The notes under the pieces were generated by a model. That model worked only from the letters and a program-made list of their open reading frames with translations, did not search any database and was not told the DNA's origin. A program made the position numbers and the translations under genes. This document shows positions 52,579 through 63,900 of a stretch of 64,000 bases of DNA, piece by piece (the stretch's first letter is position 1; each line of letters begins with the position of its first letter). The DNA is from Chaetoderma sp. LZ-2023a (lineage: Eukaryota > Mollusca > Caudofoveata > Chaetodermatida > Chaetodermatidae): contig CM067360.1 of the NCBI GenBank assembly GCA_034401795.1, positions 124,723,901 through 124,787,900 of the forward strand, given 5' to 3'.

Positions 52579-55413
52579 CTATCGTTTCAAAACAGCTAAA
52601 GCGAGTGGATTGGCTGAGTCTGACACATCCCTCATATAGTAATCCGTAAATGAGGACTCACAGTGCCATTGTGCAACGGCCATGATGTCCTCTAACGGAA
52701 CACCATTGTAAAGGGCGGTCGAGGCGGCTATTCCTCTGACATCGTGTGCCCTTACGCCTTGCATCTGGTGCCCAGTCGCCATCTCGTGAGTAGTCTGAAT
52801 GCATTCGACCACCCAACGAGAGATAGTATCCATGGATGCGGCGCCATAAGGCTTTTTATGGCAGATCCACAGATGTCTATCGTTCGACCGTAATGAGTCA
52901 GTCCATTTCTTGTACTTAGTCAGAGCACGGACCGGGCACCAGACACTGGCATCACGATCAAACCTAGTTAACTTCGGTATAATGATCGGTTTGCCGGGAT
53001 ATCTCAAAGATTGGTTCTTTGACATAAACTCTGCTCTTGGCAGAAGACGCAGACCTTCTCCAGAAACAATAAATCGGTCCCTCTCTGCCGAAAGCGCATG
53101 GATCTCACTGCGCCTTCTAGCTGAGGAAGCTGCCAATAGAAAGACCGCCTTTAGAGTCAAATGCTTTAGACTAGCCGAACGCAATCGTTCGAAAGGGTGC
53201 TTGGCCAGTACATTAAGCACTAAAGATAGACTCCAGGCTGGAATGACTACCGGTTGTCTCGGTCGGAGATTGCTCATTCCCTTCAACATCACATTTAACT
53301 GGGCCACCTCTGGACTATCCCTGTTGGCTAGACAAGGGATAACTGATGCCAAAGCTGACTTGTATCCAGCAACTGTGACGGGAGCTAGTCCTGAAAAGAA
53401 CAGCTCACAGAGAAAGTCTGCTTTGCTGAATAGTGGATTGAAAGGTATCAATACCCTTTTCTTCACACCAGTCTGCAAATCTGTTAACCGTGTTGTTATA
53501 TGACTTGAAGGTTGACCTCCTCCTCGCAGCCGCGATGAAATCCGTAGCCTGTCGAGAAAAGCCTTCTGACGTGAAACGTTGTTTGATAACATCCACGCAG
53601 TCAATTTGAACATTTCGGGACGCTCGTGTAGGAAGCGTCCCTTGGCCTGGGAGATTATGTTCGGAATCTCGGGCAACTGCACAGGATTTTCCACCAACAG
53701 ATCTAGAAGATCCGTGAACCACGCCCTGCTCGGCCAATACAGCGCTATTAGCAGGACCAGACACGGTTCCTCCATGACCGTCACCAATACCTTCGGTAGA
53801 AGAATGGTTGGTGGGTACGCGTAAGCGTGCATCCCTCTCCAGCTTATCGCCAGAGCGTCTGTATTGACGGCATTTGGATCTGGAATCGGCGAGACATACG
53901 TCATGATTTGAGCATTTTCCTTTGTGGCGAACAAGTCCACGTTGGGTTTGCCCCAATGCTCGAAGATCCGTCGCAGAACTGGAGGGTTGAGGGACCATTC
54001 TGTTGGCAGAATTCTCTGTCTGCGAGACAAAGCATCCACCAGAATGTTCAATCGGCCAGGAATATGAGCTGCTTTCAAAACAACCGAGTAATTCCTGCAC
54101 CATTGAATCAAGTGCCACACTCTGATACACAGAGTGGGCGACCTGGTCCCGCCTTGGCGATTTATATATGATACTACTGTCGAATTGTCCGACCGTATCA
54201 ATATCACCTTGCCCCTGATCATCGGAAGGAACTCTTCCAACGCCAGTTCCACTGCCATCATTTCCAACAGATTGATATGCAGCTGACTCTCCGGGAGAGT
54301 CCATGTGCCCAAGACCTGGTGTTCTCCTAGGCAGGCACCCCACCCCTCCAGCGATGCATCCGTGTACAGCCGGGGGTGGGGTAGGTGCAGCGAAACCCCT
54401 ACTAGGAGATTCTGACGCTCCTTCCACCATACAAGATGCGATATTATCGGCTCCAAAACTGGTACCAGTTTTGACAGGGGTTCTGTTCTCTGTTTCCACA
54501 GAGACATCAGATACAACTGGATAGGCCTTCGCATTCGAGCAGCGTACAGGATAACCTGCTCCATGGAGACCATCATGTCCAGCATCTGAAGGAACCGCCT
54601 CGCCTGAATGTGGTTTCCCACTCGAAAACTCTTGAGGATGGCTAACAGAGACACCACTCTGGGGTCTGACGGGTACACCCTGCCCTCCTCGAGATCGAAT
54701 CGCGTCCCCAAATAAACGAAATGTTGAGTGGGCGTCAACTCGGATTTCTCCTCGTTGACTATCCAGCCTAGATCTGAAAGTAACCTCAGAGTCAGAGCAG
54801 TATCCACGTTCAACCTGGCTGCCGAGTCTGCCTTGATCAGCCAGTCGTCTATGTAGGTGTGTAGCGCCACGTTCTCTTTTCTGAGAAACGCTGTCACCGC
54901 AAGGACCACTCTTGTGAAAACCCTCGGAGCTGTCGACAGGCCAAATGGGAGAACAATAAACTCCCATACTTGATTCTGAAACGCAAATCTCAGAAACCTG
55001 TGACAACTCCTGTTCATCGGAATGTGGAAATATGCATCTTTCAGATCTATCGATACACACCACCTTCCTTTCTTCAATCCCGCCATTACCGACCTCGGCG
55101 TTTCCATCTGGAACCGAGGCGTATGGATAAACCAATTTAATGGCCTGAGATTGAGTATGGGTCTCCATCCCCCTGTGCTCTTGGGGACAAGGAACATGTT
55201 TGAATAGAAGCCTGGAGTGTTTCGGTTTGCTGGTTTTATTGCTCCCTTCAGAAGCAAACCCGACACTTCCTTTTGAACGGCTTCTAACTTGTCTGGCTCC
55301 CTTGGTACGGGTGTCCAGACAGGTGCCAAAGACACATTTTGAGGTGGAAAGTCCCACCACTCCGGCATGTAACCCTTGGATAACCATCCCAGGACCAGAC
55401 TGTCTGACGTCAC
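52579..55413 (-). CDS. DIRS-4 RT/RNase H/methyltransferase-like/tyrosine recombinase open frame (944 aa)
   Basis: RT at about 80-260 with [10 protein letters not shown] (D123) and YIDD (187-190). RNase H at about 349-465 with D352, E384, D409 and D460. Methyltransferase-like block at about 492-560 (VDLFATKEN, PDP, AYPPT), as in DIRS1-like elements. Recombinase from about 665 with Arg in SARRRSEI (about 768), H890-x-x-R893, H917 and Tyr 925/926. The recombinase N-terminal domain (SFKSYNN-like) is absent from this frame: it lies in another frame at about 53430-53560. Compared with DIRS-3, two bases are missing near 53420, which fused the frames. The enzyme as encoded would lack its core-binding domain. 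Confidence 0.88.
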   Translation of the reverse strand: MTSDSLVLGWLSKGYMPEWWDFPPQNVSLAPVWTPVPREPDKLEAVQKEVSGLLLKGAIKPANRNTPGFYSNMFLVPKSTGGWRPILNLRPLNWFIHTPRFQMETPRSVMAGLKKGRWCVSIDLKDAYFHIPMNRSCHRFLRFAFQNQVWEFIVLPFGLSTAPRVFTRVVLAVTAFLRKENVALHTYIDDWLIKADSAARLNVDTALTLRLLSDLGWIVNEEKSELTPTQHFVYLGTRFDLEEGRVYPSDPRVVSLLAILKSFRVGNHIQARRFLQMLDMMVSMEQVILYAARMRRPIQLYLMSLWKQRTEPLSKLVPVLEPIISHLVWWKERQNLLVGVSLHLPHPRLYTDASLEGWGACLGEHQVLGTWTLPESQLHINLLEMMAVELALEEFLPMIRGKVILIRSDNSTVVSYINRQGGTRSPTLCIRVWHLIQWCRNYSVVLKAAHIPGRLNILVDALSRRQRILPTEWSLNPPVLRRIFEHWGKPNVDLFATKENAQIMTYVSPIPDPNAVNTDALAISWRGMHAYAYPPTILLPKVLVTVMEEPCLVLLIALYWPSRAWFTDLLDLLVENPVQLPEIPNIISQAKGRFLHERPEMFKLTAWMLSNNVSRQKAFLDRLRISSRLRGGGQPSSHITTRLTDLQTGVKKRVLIPFNPLFSKADFLCELFFSGLAPVTVAGYKSALASVIPCLANRDSPEVAQLNVMLKGMSNLRPRQPVVIPAWSLSLVLNVLAKHPFERLRSASLKHLTLKAVFLLAASSARRRSEIHALSAERDRFIVSGEGLRLLPRAEFMSKNQSLRYPGKPIIIPKLTRFDRDASVWCPVRALTKYKKWTDSLRSNDRHLWICHKKPYGAASMDTISRWVVECIQTTHEMATGHQMQGVRAHDVRGIAASTALYNGVPLEDIMAVAQWHCESSFTDYYMRDVSDSANPLALAVLKR

Positions 55414-55621
55414 ACCTCGTCAGGCCTCGACGAAACACATGAGCCTTCCACCCACCATAGACGCCTCGACATCTAACGGGGTTGTCCGGCTCGTAGTCCG
55501 CTCCCTCCTCTTTCTTAACGAGAGAGAACCATTTCGTTCTAGGCACGACGGGTATAACTGGCACCGCTGTTCCTGTCGCACAGGCGCGGTCCAGACGGAT
55601 ATGAAGGGAGCTCTCGTACCG

Positions 55622-58129
55622 TTAGGTACGATCCGGCCCCTTCTGTCCGCCCTTTGAGGACTTACCCTTACCCTTCCCGCCTCTAGGGCGGTCAGGAGCA
55701 ACCTTGGGGAGGGTAGGCGCCTCTACAACCTTCCTGGCTTTCTTCGCCGGCGGCGGCTGAGAAAAGCCAGCTGAAGCAGAAGTCGCAACAGGCTTAGCTT
55801 TCGCCTTGCCCTTATGCTTCTTCTGCTTCTTTGAAGGTTGTCCCGCTAGCGGTTTCCCTACAGCCCCTAGTGCGTGCGCTTGCCGCACTAGCCCTAGCTG
55901 CAGGTTGACCGCTAACCGATTCTGCGCGATACTGGCCACCGAAGATGCTAGGCCCTGTCAGAGGCGTTCCAAGAAGACGCTCCCTGACTGCCGTAGCCGG
56001 ACGCATATGGTCAATGACCATTTGCCTCCTGGATTTAGTCACTCGCGCTTGCACCCTTGCCAATGCGTCCATAGACAGCACCAGGCCGTCATTTACGCAT
56101 GAAAGCGCCACAGGTGGCACAGGGTGGCCTGCCCCCGCTTCAGCCCACACCGACTGAAGGAGACGATACGAGTGGTTGACAGCGCTCATAGCTGCCCTCA
56201 CACCCTCATCGCATAGGGATAGGACTTCCTCTTGGTGTACCTGAGCCTTGTCCACAACTGCCGGACCGGGGCCACCCGCCCCGGCACTCTGAACGCCCAG
56301 TACCCATCGGTCATCCTCGGTGACCGACGGGACTACACCATATCTGTCGTATTCCCCCCGCGGAATACGACATCTTGCCCGCACCTCCCTGGAGGCCGCA
56401 GGGAGCTGACCCTTGGTCATAAGTTGTTTGCTATAAATAGCCTCCAACAATTCTATGAACCGTGGATCCAGTCCCACAGACTGGATCCGGGCCGCGGGGA
56501 AATCCCCGTCCTAATCTACGCAACCGACGGACGGGGCGCATCTTCATCGGCCGTGGCTGAAACCACAGACGGGTCAACCCTGGCTAGCCACGCCAGAGCC
56601 TCTGACCAATCTATCTCCGATGAAGACACACCCGCAAACACGTCACCTGTTGACGTGTTCACAGGCCTGCCAGCCACGGCCTCCCGGCAAGGAGCCACGG
56701 CTGACACGCCAGGCACTCCGGTACCACACGGTTCCGCCGCCACCCCATGAAACACTCCGGTCCATGGGGTAGGTCCGCACGGAAAACCGTACGGACCCGT
56801 AGCAGTCGTGGAACCGTAGCCAGACACGGGCGCCAATGGCCGCAGAGAAACAGAACCCGTCTGGCCGGAGCCAGACGGGACTGCCAGGGGTTCGTACAAG
56901 ACGGCCCCCTCGGAAACCAGTCCAGAACCCTGTCCGAGGACAGGGTCCGTACCAGGCATGGGGAGAAACTGCCCCCCAACCTTTGGTAGCAGGGACGACA
57001 CCAGCGTGGGCAGAACGCTATGCAGAAAACCCTGCATAGCCGGACCAAACCACGCCAGCGGTGCCATCTCCGCCACCTCCAGCTGGGGATGTGGAGCACC
57101 CCCACCGGCCGAACCGGGCGCTCCACGATTTACTCTCGGACCGCCTAACCCCGCGTCAGACCCAGCCAAGTCCTTCTGAGCAAGGAACTTAACCATCATA
57201 TCCACGGACCACACTGCGCACACATTACACCTATGGTCTAGGTTACAGGGCGAACACCTAAAACAGACATGGTCCTTGAATACGACTCGTACAAATTCAT
57301 GGCACTCGTCACATGATGGCGGGGTTGGCTTGGCCTATAAATAAGCACAAACCTACAATTACAAGCGGAACGAGACCCTGATGGAAGGCAGACAATTAAT
57401 TTTCAAATAATTTGACTCCTAAATTAACCGTATCCCTCCTGCACCCCACCCCGCCACGTTACAACAAAGATCGCATTGATTATGACGACAAGAACGAAGC
57501 GGGCATAAGACACACCCATATTAGATCCTCCAGGATGTGTAACGGCTCCAGGAATCATATCACATAGCATTCAGGGTATATTTACCAATCAATATAAATT
57601 ATACTCCCAAACGAAAGCCAAACGATATGTGAAGAAAACAACAAAATGTATAACAAACTGCTGTATCACACAGTAAAACCGCAGACCACACATCTACTCA
57701 AGAATTTTGAAACCACCGATCATTGCAAACCGATCGTGATCGCACGTAAACTTGAACATTCTAAAGTTTCTGGTACCATTTTTAGTACGCAGCACCCAGA
57801 ACGAGATGCGCGAATTAATGAAAATTTTTCTTCACATAAACATCCGAGCGACCGGGTGTGACGTCACCCGCTCGGATTCTACGGAGAACGACGTCAGCCG
57901 ATATTCGTGTTAGAAATACCGTAGCAAACACCTATTTTCATATCTGCCGATCGCCTGTTGGGGTTTAAAGAAGGCGATCGTCTGGCATATATCGTTGTTA
58001 GCACACGTCCCAGATTCTCTGGGGTCAGAAATCGGGACATGCGACACAGCGAAATTTAGAGACCTAAGTCTTTTAACTATGGATACTAAAGAATGATACA
58101 ACCTGGTTTTCATCGGCGGTAATCTCCAT
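55622..58129 (-). pseudogene. DIRS-4 gag-like ORF1, two exons, disrupted
   Basis: Candidate exon 1 (58129-58103) reads MEITADENQ with donor CAG|GTTGTA. Exon 2 starts at 57334 after gcttatttatag, in phase 0, with AKPTPPSCDECHEF and a Cys block CFRCSPC...CNVC-x2-W. A Pro/Gly-rich region runs to a TAG at about 56516. The helical part (55812-56477) and a Lys-rich basic tail (55622-55939, KKQKKHKGKAKAK) are in other frames. The basic tail would suit nucleic-acid binding. Exon 1 is the least certain of the three DIRS first exons. Confidence 0.6.
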
Positions 58130-58234
58130 AGTATCCAGTTAAATCCTTCAAGAACGCACAAACTATCACTTTACAGGCAAAGACTTAGATTTCTTTAACA
58201 AAAGACACTAAAATCCTCTCCCTGCAGAAAGCAT

Positions 58235-58422
58235 GTATTGCTCTTGTTGCTATGCAAACAAGAATGAGCTCTATGGTAAACGGGTACTCGGCAGTTGGGA
58301 GCCGAGTACCCAGTTCCCAGGAGTCGGTAAAGCTTTCTAAGTCTATAATCCTAGAGCCGCTGTCAAGGCCAGCTGTATATCAGAAGTAACAGAATGGTGA
58401 GTATTGATCGAAGGAGAATTAG
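58235..58422. repeat. DIRS-4 right inverted terminal repeat with hairpin
   Basis: Reverse complement of the left repeat, including the stem gggtactcggc / gccgagtaccc at about 58279-58310 and the end 'gtgagtattgatcgaaggag'. Confidence 0.85.
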
Positions 58423-60940
58423 AAATGCTCATTAGAAAATATATATAATTTCGAAAATCCGCAAGAAACTCTTACAATGTTACGTCTGTAATGGTCGAAA
58501 GATTAATACAGACTAATGAACGATCTGAGTCACAAGTACGACCAGCAACTGCATGTGCATTTTGATTTGTTGACGTTCCTGAAAGTTGGTTGGTTAGAGC
58601 TCTCTCTATTGTATATGTAATCCGTGTCTGTGTATTCCGACCATTGTAATGGTTTCCTGTTAGCTAGTTAGCCCATGTTCGCTAGACTCGGCGGGTGATA
58701 ACAATGTCCTCAGTTTATAATCCCTGCTGTTATCTTAACGCCAAAAATGTTAAGATGCACTCTCTTGTGCGAATGAACAACACATTTCGCTTGCACAGCA
58801 ACCACTTTCAGTATGACATACATACCTATTGTAAGCAAATAACTTTTAACAGACAAATTCATTTCAAAATATTCAACATTTTAATTAATTGTAACAAAAT
58901 TAAATTTCATGCACCTTGTACGTACGGTCACACCGTACACAGCCACATATATAAATCTGAAGGAATTGTGGATATTTTCGAAAATAATTTGACTGGAACA
59001 TGTTGCTGGTATTGGCAGCAACAGCGTCCGCTCAAAATATTTACACAAATATTCAACCTATCCCAACAAATCGACTTAGTCAATAAGTGAACAGCTATCT
59101 AAAGAAAAGAAAATCAATTTGACAAATGTAAATCCTGCTAGATTTTTAGGAAATAATTTGACTGGAACCAGTATTCAACACTCTGGTGCATATTCTGGGG
59201 TGAATGTGACCTTTAATACAAGTTTACACACACGCACGCACGCTACTTATTAACAAGGAATTATTTTCAAAATATTCAAATATAACATATTTCACGATAT
59301 TACAAGTGCAACATATTTCACGATATTACATGGCGACGAACGTGTATGCACGTAGATACTCACGTATTCATTAAATGACCACCTATCTAAATAAAGGTTC
59401 TGGACATATATTTTGAAAATAATTTGACTGGAACCTATTGCGGACATTTGCAGCTCCTGTTAAAAAAAAATAACCACAAATATTCACCAGATCCCGACAA
59501 ATGCATACTCATTAACCCCTCGGACTGGACTGTATAAACAAAATTAATTTGACTGGAACATGTGATTCTGTTTGCAGCAACAACGTCTACGCAAAAAAAA
59601 TATTTACAGATATTCAACAGATCCCGACAAAGGTGCCATTTCGTGCAGGTTTTAAATATGTATATAACGTAATGCCAGCTTCCAGTCAAATTGGTTTCAA
59701 AATATTCACAAACTTACCTATAATATAAGCATAAAAGTGAGTGAAATATTGCTTTTGAGCTGTTACAAAATAACATATTCATTACGTATGTGTCAATGTC
59801 TGTTGAGTATTTTGAAACTAAATTGACGGGAAGCTGTTGCTGCCTATGGTAGCGCCAAAAACTAATTTGAAGCCGTAGCATGTGCACGCCTACACAGACT
59901 ATAACCGCCAATAATGTTTTGAGAGATTTATTATAAATGATAGCAAAAATATACAAGAACCTACTGAGACACATACCTCAGCAACATATTTCACCATATT
60001 ACTAAGTAATGAATTACTTCATTACTATTGCCATAAATCACACAAATAAAAACACAAAAAGAACACGTTTTTGTTTTTTAATGTCACGTTCCGATTTCTA
60101 TTAACAAAGGGAGGTAAATCGTATCGGTAATTAGCTAACAGTAGCATCACGCAGTTACTTCCCTTGAAAAATTTAAAATGAACATGCGTGCCCGAATATG
60201 TATTTTTATTTTAGGAATTTTCTGGTAATAATTTTTATTAGATGTTTGTTTGACGCAATTTATTCACCTTATTTTTTCAATTCACAGATGTAGACCAGGT
60301 GTATGAAAATGTTGCAGAGGCAACATCAATTAAAATGAGGTCTATGAATTTCAGATCTATGGTTCCTTAATCACGGCATTAACCTAAAAAAAAGGAAATA
60401 AAAATACAGACAGACATATACAGATCGCCGGTAAAACAATTTTAATAACATTCATAACATTACAATATTTTACAACAATATAATGATGTTGAACATGCTG
60501 CCGAAAATGTAATAATGTGAGAGGCTGCCGAAAATGTATGTTTTTATGCACCATATTTGCGTCTCGGTAGGCTTAATATTTGCTGCTGCCGAAATTACAT
60601 GGCTGCCGAAACCGCCTGAGACCTACTTGGCACACAAAAATTGAATAAACGAAAACTGGTAATAATTGCTTGTTGATTGCATACCACACATATTTGTGAT
60701 CAATAAACGGCGTATAGCTTTGCTTTTAAGAAAGAGCACATATACTGAATGTCAAGCAGTGGAACATAACATGGGATTAAATGCCACTAGAAATAAATAA
60801 ATAAAAGATATATTTTGATTTTGGTTCTTCTTATTGTTCTGGATATTGCTCGTGTTGCAGGGTACTATTATCATCATCATCATCATCATCATTTCACGAG
60901 GCATAGGCCCTTGGCTTGTTATTGCCTCAGGAAACTGTGT
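58423..60940. other. Intergenic or POLK 5' intron, rich in pal-2-like fragments
   Basis: 'aataatttgactggaac' recurs at about 58980, 59150, 59415 and 59545, '(c)agatcccgacaaa' at about 59485 and 59612, and 'caaaatattca' many times. This is a cluster of diverged, partly tandem pal-2 units over about 58860-59880. The POLK promoter and first non-coding exon may lie in or beyond this stretch, but I cannot pick them out. (ATC)n is at 60867-60893. Confidence 0.5.
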
Positions 60941-63900
60941 TCAAATCAAATCAAATCAAATAAACTTTATTTGCTGCTGTTTTATGATTATATATACATT
61001 GATCATAGGAATCCATCAAAGGCAATGCCTATAAGCCGATGGAACCTTTACATATATAACGTACAGACATCACACTATCAACAACAATTTAGCAACACTC
61101 TTACACATAATATAGACAATAAAAAAGAAACGAGAGAAAAAAAAAAGAGAATAATTTTAAGGGTGGTTATGTTTTAGCACTTGCATTGTGTGGATTTTAA
61201 TTTTTTTTTTTAAGTGAGTTAACAGTTTATTTATGAATACGTGTATGTCCTTGGCATATATGTTTTCATATAGTGTTGGTATTGTATTACTAGTGCTTGG
61301 ACTTTGTTTAGTTACAATTGTTTATTTGTTTGGTTAACATTATTCAGGACCCTGGTCGACTTTGGGAGGTGCTGTGGTGCAGATGGGTGTTCCCGCATCA
61401 GCTGCAGTGTGCCGCCTACGCTTGTGGTTACACCCTTCTGCAACTAGTATTTGGGTATATTTCTAGATTGTCTTATATATCTATTAGTTGATTATTTCAT
61501 GATGGTATATTATGTCGTTTAGGTGCATGTCTAGTTTTGATTTAAACACACCAAGTGTGGGTGCCTCAACTACAACAGAAGTGAGTGAGTTCCATGTGTT
61601 AATAATTTGGTTTGAGAAAGAATGCCTACGAAATTCTTTTCTGCTGCGTTTCGTGCTGAGCTTCAATGTGTGGCCTCCGGTACGTGTGTTACATGATCGG
61701 TCAAAGAATGTGTTTTTGTTAATGTTGTAATAATCATGGATAAATTTGTATGTTTCAATTAAGTCTCCTCTAAGCCTTCTGTATTTTAGTGACATGAGGT
61801 TCAAAGCCTTTAACCTATCTGTGTAGCAGTAGGTTTTCAAATGGGGAACAAGTTTAGGTGGCTCTGCGCTGGACCCTTTCGAGTATACAAGATTGTCTTT
61901 TAAAATGAGGAGACCATATGCAGTTACAGTATTCCAAAATTGGTCAGACTAGTGATTTTAATAACAGGGTAAGCGTGTTTTCGTCTATGTAATTGAAGGT
62001 TCTGTTAATTAGACCGACTATGCTGTTAGCCTTTGATACAGTTGCATTAATATGGGTAGCGAAGGAAAGGTTTTCAGCTATGTGTATGCAAAGATCTTCA
62101 CATGTGGACAGTATAATGTCAATGATTTGTGACTGGCATGTAGTGTCTGTCATCTAATACTGGGTCCTAGGATTGTTTGAACCAAAGTGTATTACATCTG
62201 TTTTGTCTGTATTAACGTGTATATCTGCCAAATATGAGACCAATTACATACATTATCTATATTGTCTTGAAGGTTGATGGTGTTAGGGTTACCAAACAGT
62301 TTTGTATCATCCACAAAGATCTTACACGGTAGATCATTTATGTACAAAAGGAAAAGTGTAGGTCCCAAAACCCTACCTTGAGACACGCCACTAGTGATGG
62401 CTGTCCAGTCGAATGTTGCTTCATTGATCTTCACACACTGTTTTCCTTCAGTTAGAAATGCTTCAGTCCAGTTAATTAGTTGCTCTCCTAAACTGTACAT
62501 TCTCATTTTCTTTAGAAGCCCTTTGTGTGGTACTGTATCGAAAGGTTTGGAAAAAATCTAAGTATATTGTGTCTATAGCTTTGTTTTCATCTAGATTGGA
62601 TGTTATGGTTTCCATGTACTCCAGTAACTGTGTTTTACATGATCTGTTGTGTTTGAAGCCATGTTGGCAGCTGGTGAAACGGTTGTTTGTTTCCATGTGG
62701 TTCATCATTGCATCACGTAAAAATGTTTCTAAAAGTTTGCAAAGTGAGCAAGTTAGACTGATGGGTCTGTAGTTGCTTGTATTACTTTTTTAGTATTTCT
62801 TATAAATCAGACAGACATTAGCCATTTTCCAAATTTCAGGTAATACAGCTTTCTCTAAAGATTTCTTAAATAGGATGCTAAGGGGTACACTGATCTCTTT
62901 TGCTAGTTCAATCAAAATGCGTATGGGTATACCGTCTGGTCAATGACTTTTATTTGGGTTTAGTTTTTTTTAGTTTGGCCTCAATAGTCTCTGGGTTTAT
63001 AGAAATGTCTGGTAAAACTGTGGTTCTCTTCTGTAAATACGCTTGCAAATTAGATGTTCAAAACTTCTGCCTTTTCTATATCGTTTGTACACACTTTAGA
63101 GTTTGAATTTTTAAGTTGGCCTACTGTTTCTTTGAACGTTGTTTTGCTTTTGACATATTTCCAAAAGGACTTGGGTTTTTTCTTACATTCTGTTGCTATA
63201 TTTCGTTCAAATGACCGTTTTGTTTGTTTGATACATGATGTAGAATTATTCCTTGCCATTTTATATTGGCTCTGATCATCATAACTCTTCGTCTTCTTGT
63301 ATTTTTTGTATAGTTCGTTTTTTGTTTTAAGGGTGTGTGTGGCACTGGAAGTAAGCCATAGGTGTTTCCGTTTGCTGGACTTGTTTGTTTTTGGAATGTG
63401 TTGATTTAGCATTGTCGCTAAGATGTTGTAAATAAAGTTCCATGCTTCTGGTGTATGAAGTTCCTGCATGTTTGTCCAGTCCATGTTGCTGACTTCCCTG
63501 CGCATTTTATTTGCAAGATATCGCGATCGCTTTTTCCTAAAGGAGCTAGATGAAATATATCATTTACAATGTTTGTACTGTTTCCCAAAATGAGATCTGA
63601 AATATCTGCTTTTTGGTCTATCTGGTGTCTTGTTGGTTTTAATCCAAACTGGTGGAGAAAATTGTTTCTTATGATATTGATAAGGTTGTCACTATCAGGA
63701 GAGCATGAGAGACCAGAAGACCAGTTGATATCTGGGAAGTTAGTCTCCAGTAATCAAAATGTGGTCTGGTTTTAGTTTACTAGTGTTGCTTATTAGGGTC
63801 ATGAGATTTAAATTATTGTCTCTATCACTGTTGGGACTCCTATAAATGCATCATACTAAAACAATTTCTTTATTCTGGGTAGTCCACATACACCAAACTG

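Larger units (their letters stand above)
51721..58422 (-). mobile_element. DIRS-4: full-length DIRS retrotransposon, second subfamily
   Basis: Inverted terminal repeats are at 51721-51940 and about 58235-58422, and the internal complementary region is at 51971-52074. The order is gag-like, RT/RNase H/methyltransferase-like, recombinase, coding on the minus strand. It is the best preserved copy: one open frame of 944 codons covers RT to recombinase, but only through a 2-nt deletion that fuses two frames. The gag-like ORF has a stop and frame changes. It abuts truncated DIRS-3 directly. Confidence 0.9.

Noticed and set aside
57646-57861. 71-codon plus-strand frame in the 5' region of DIRS-4
   Set aside because: It is antisense to the DIRS leader intron, with no family resemblance and no counterpart in DIRS-1 or DIRS-2.
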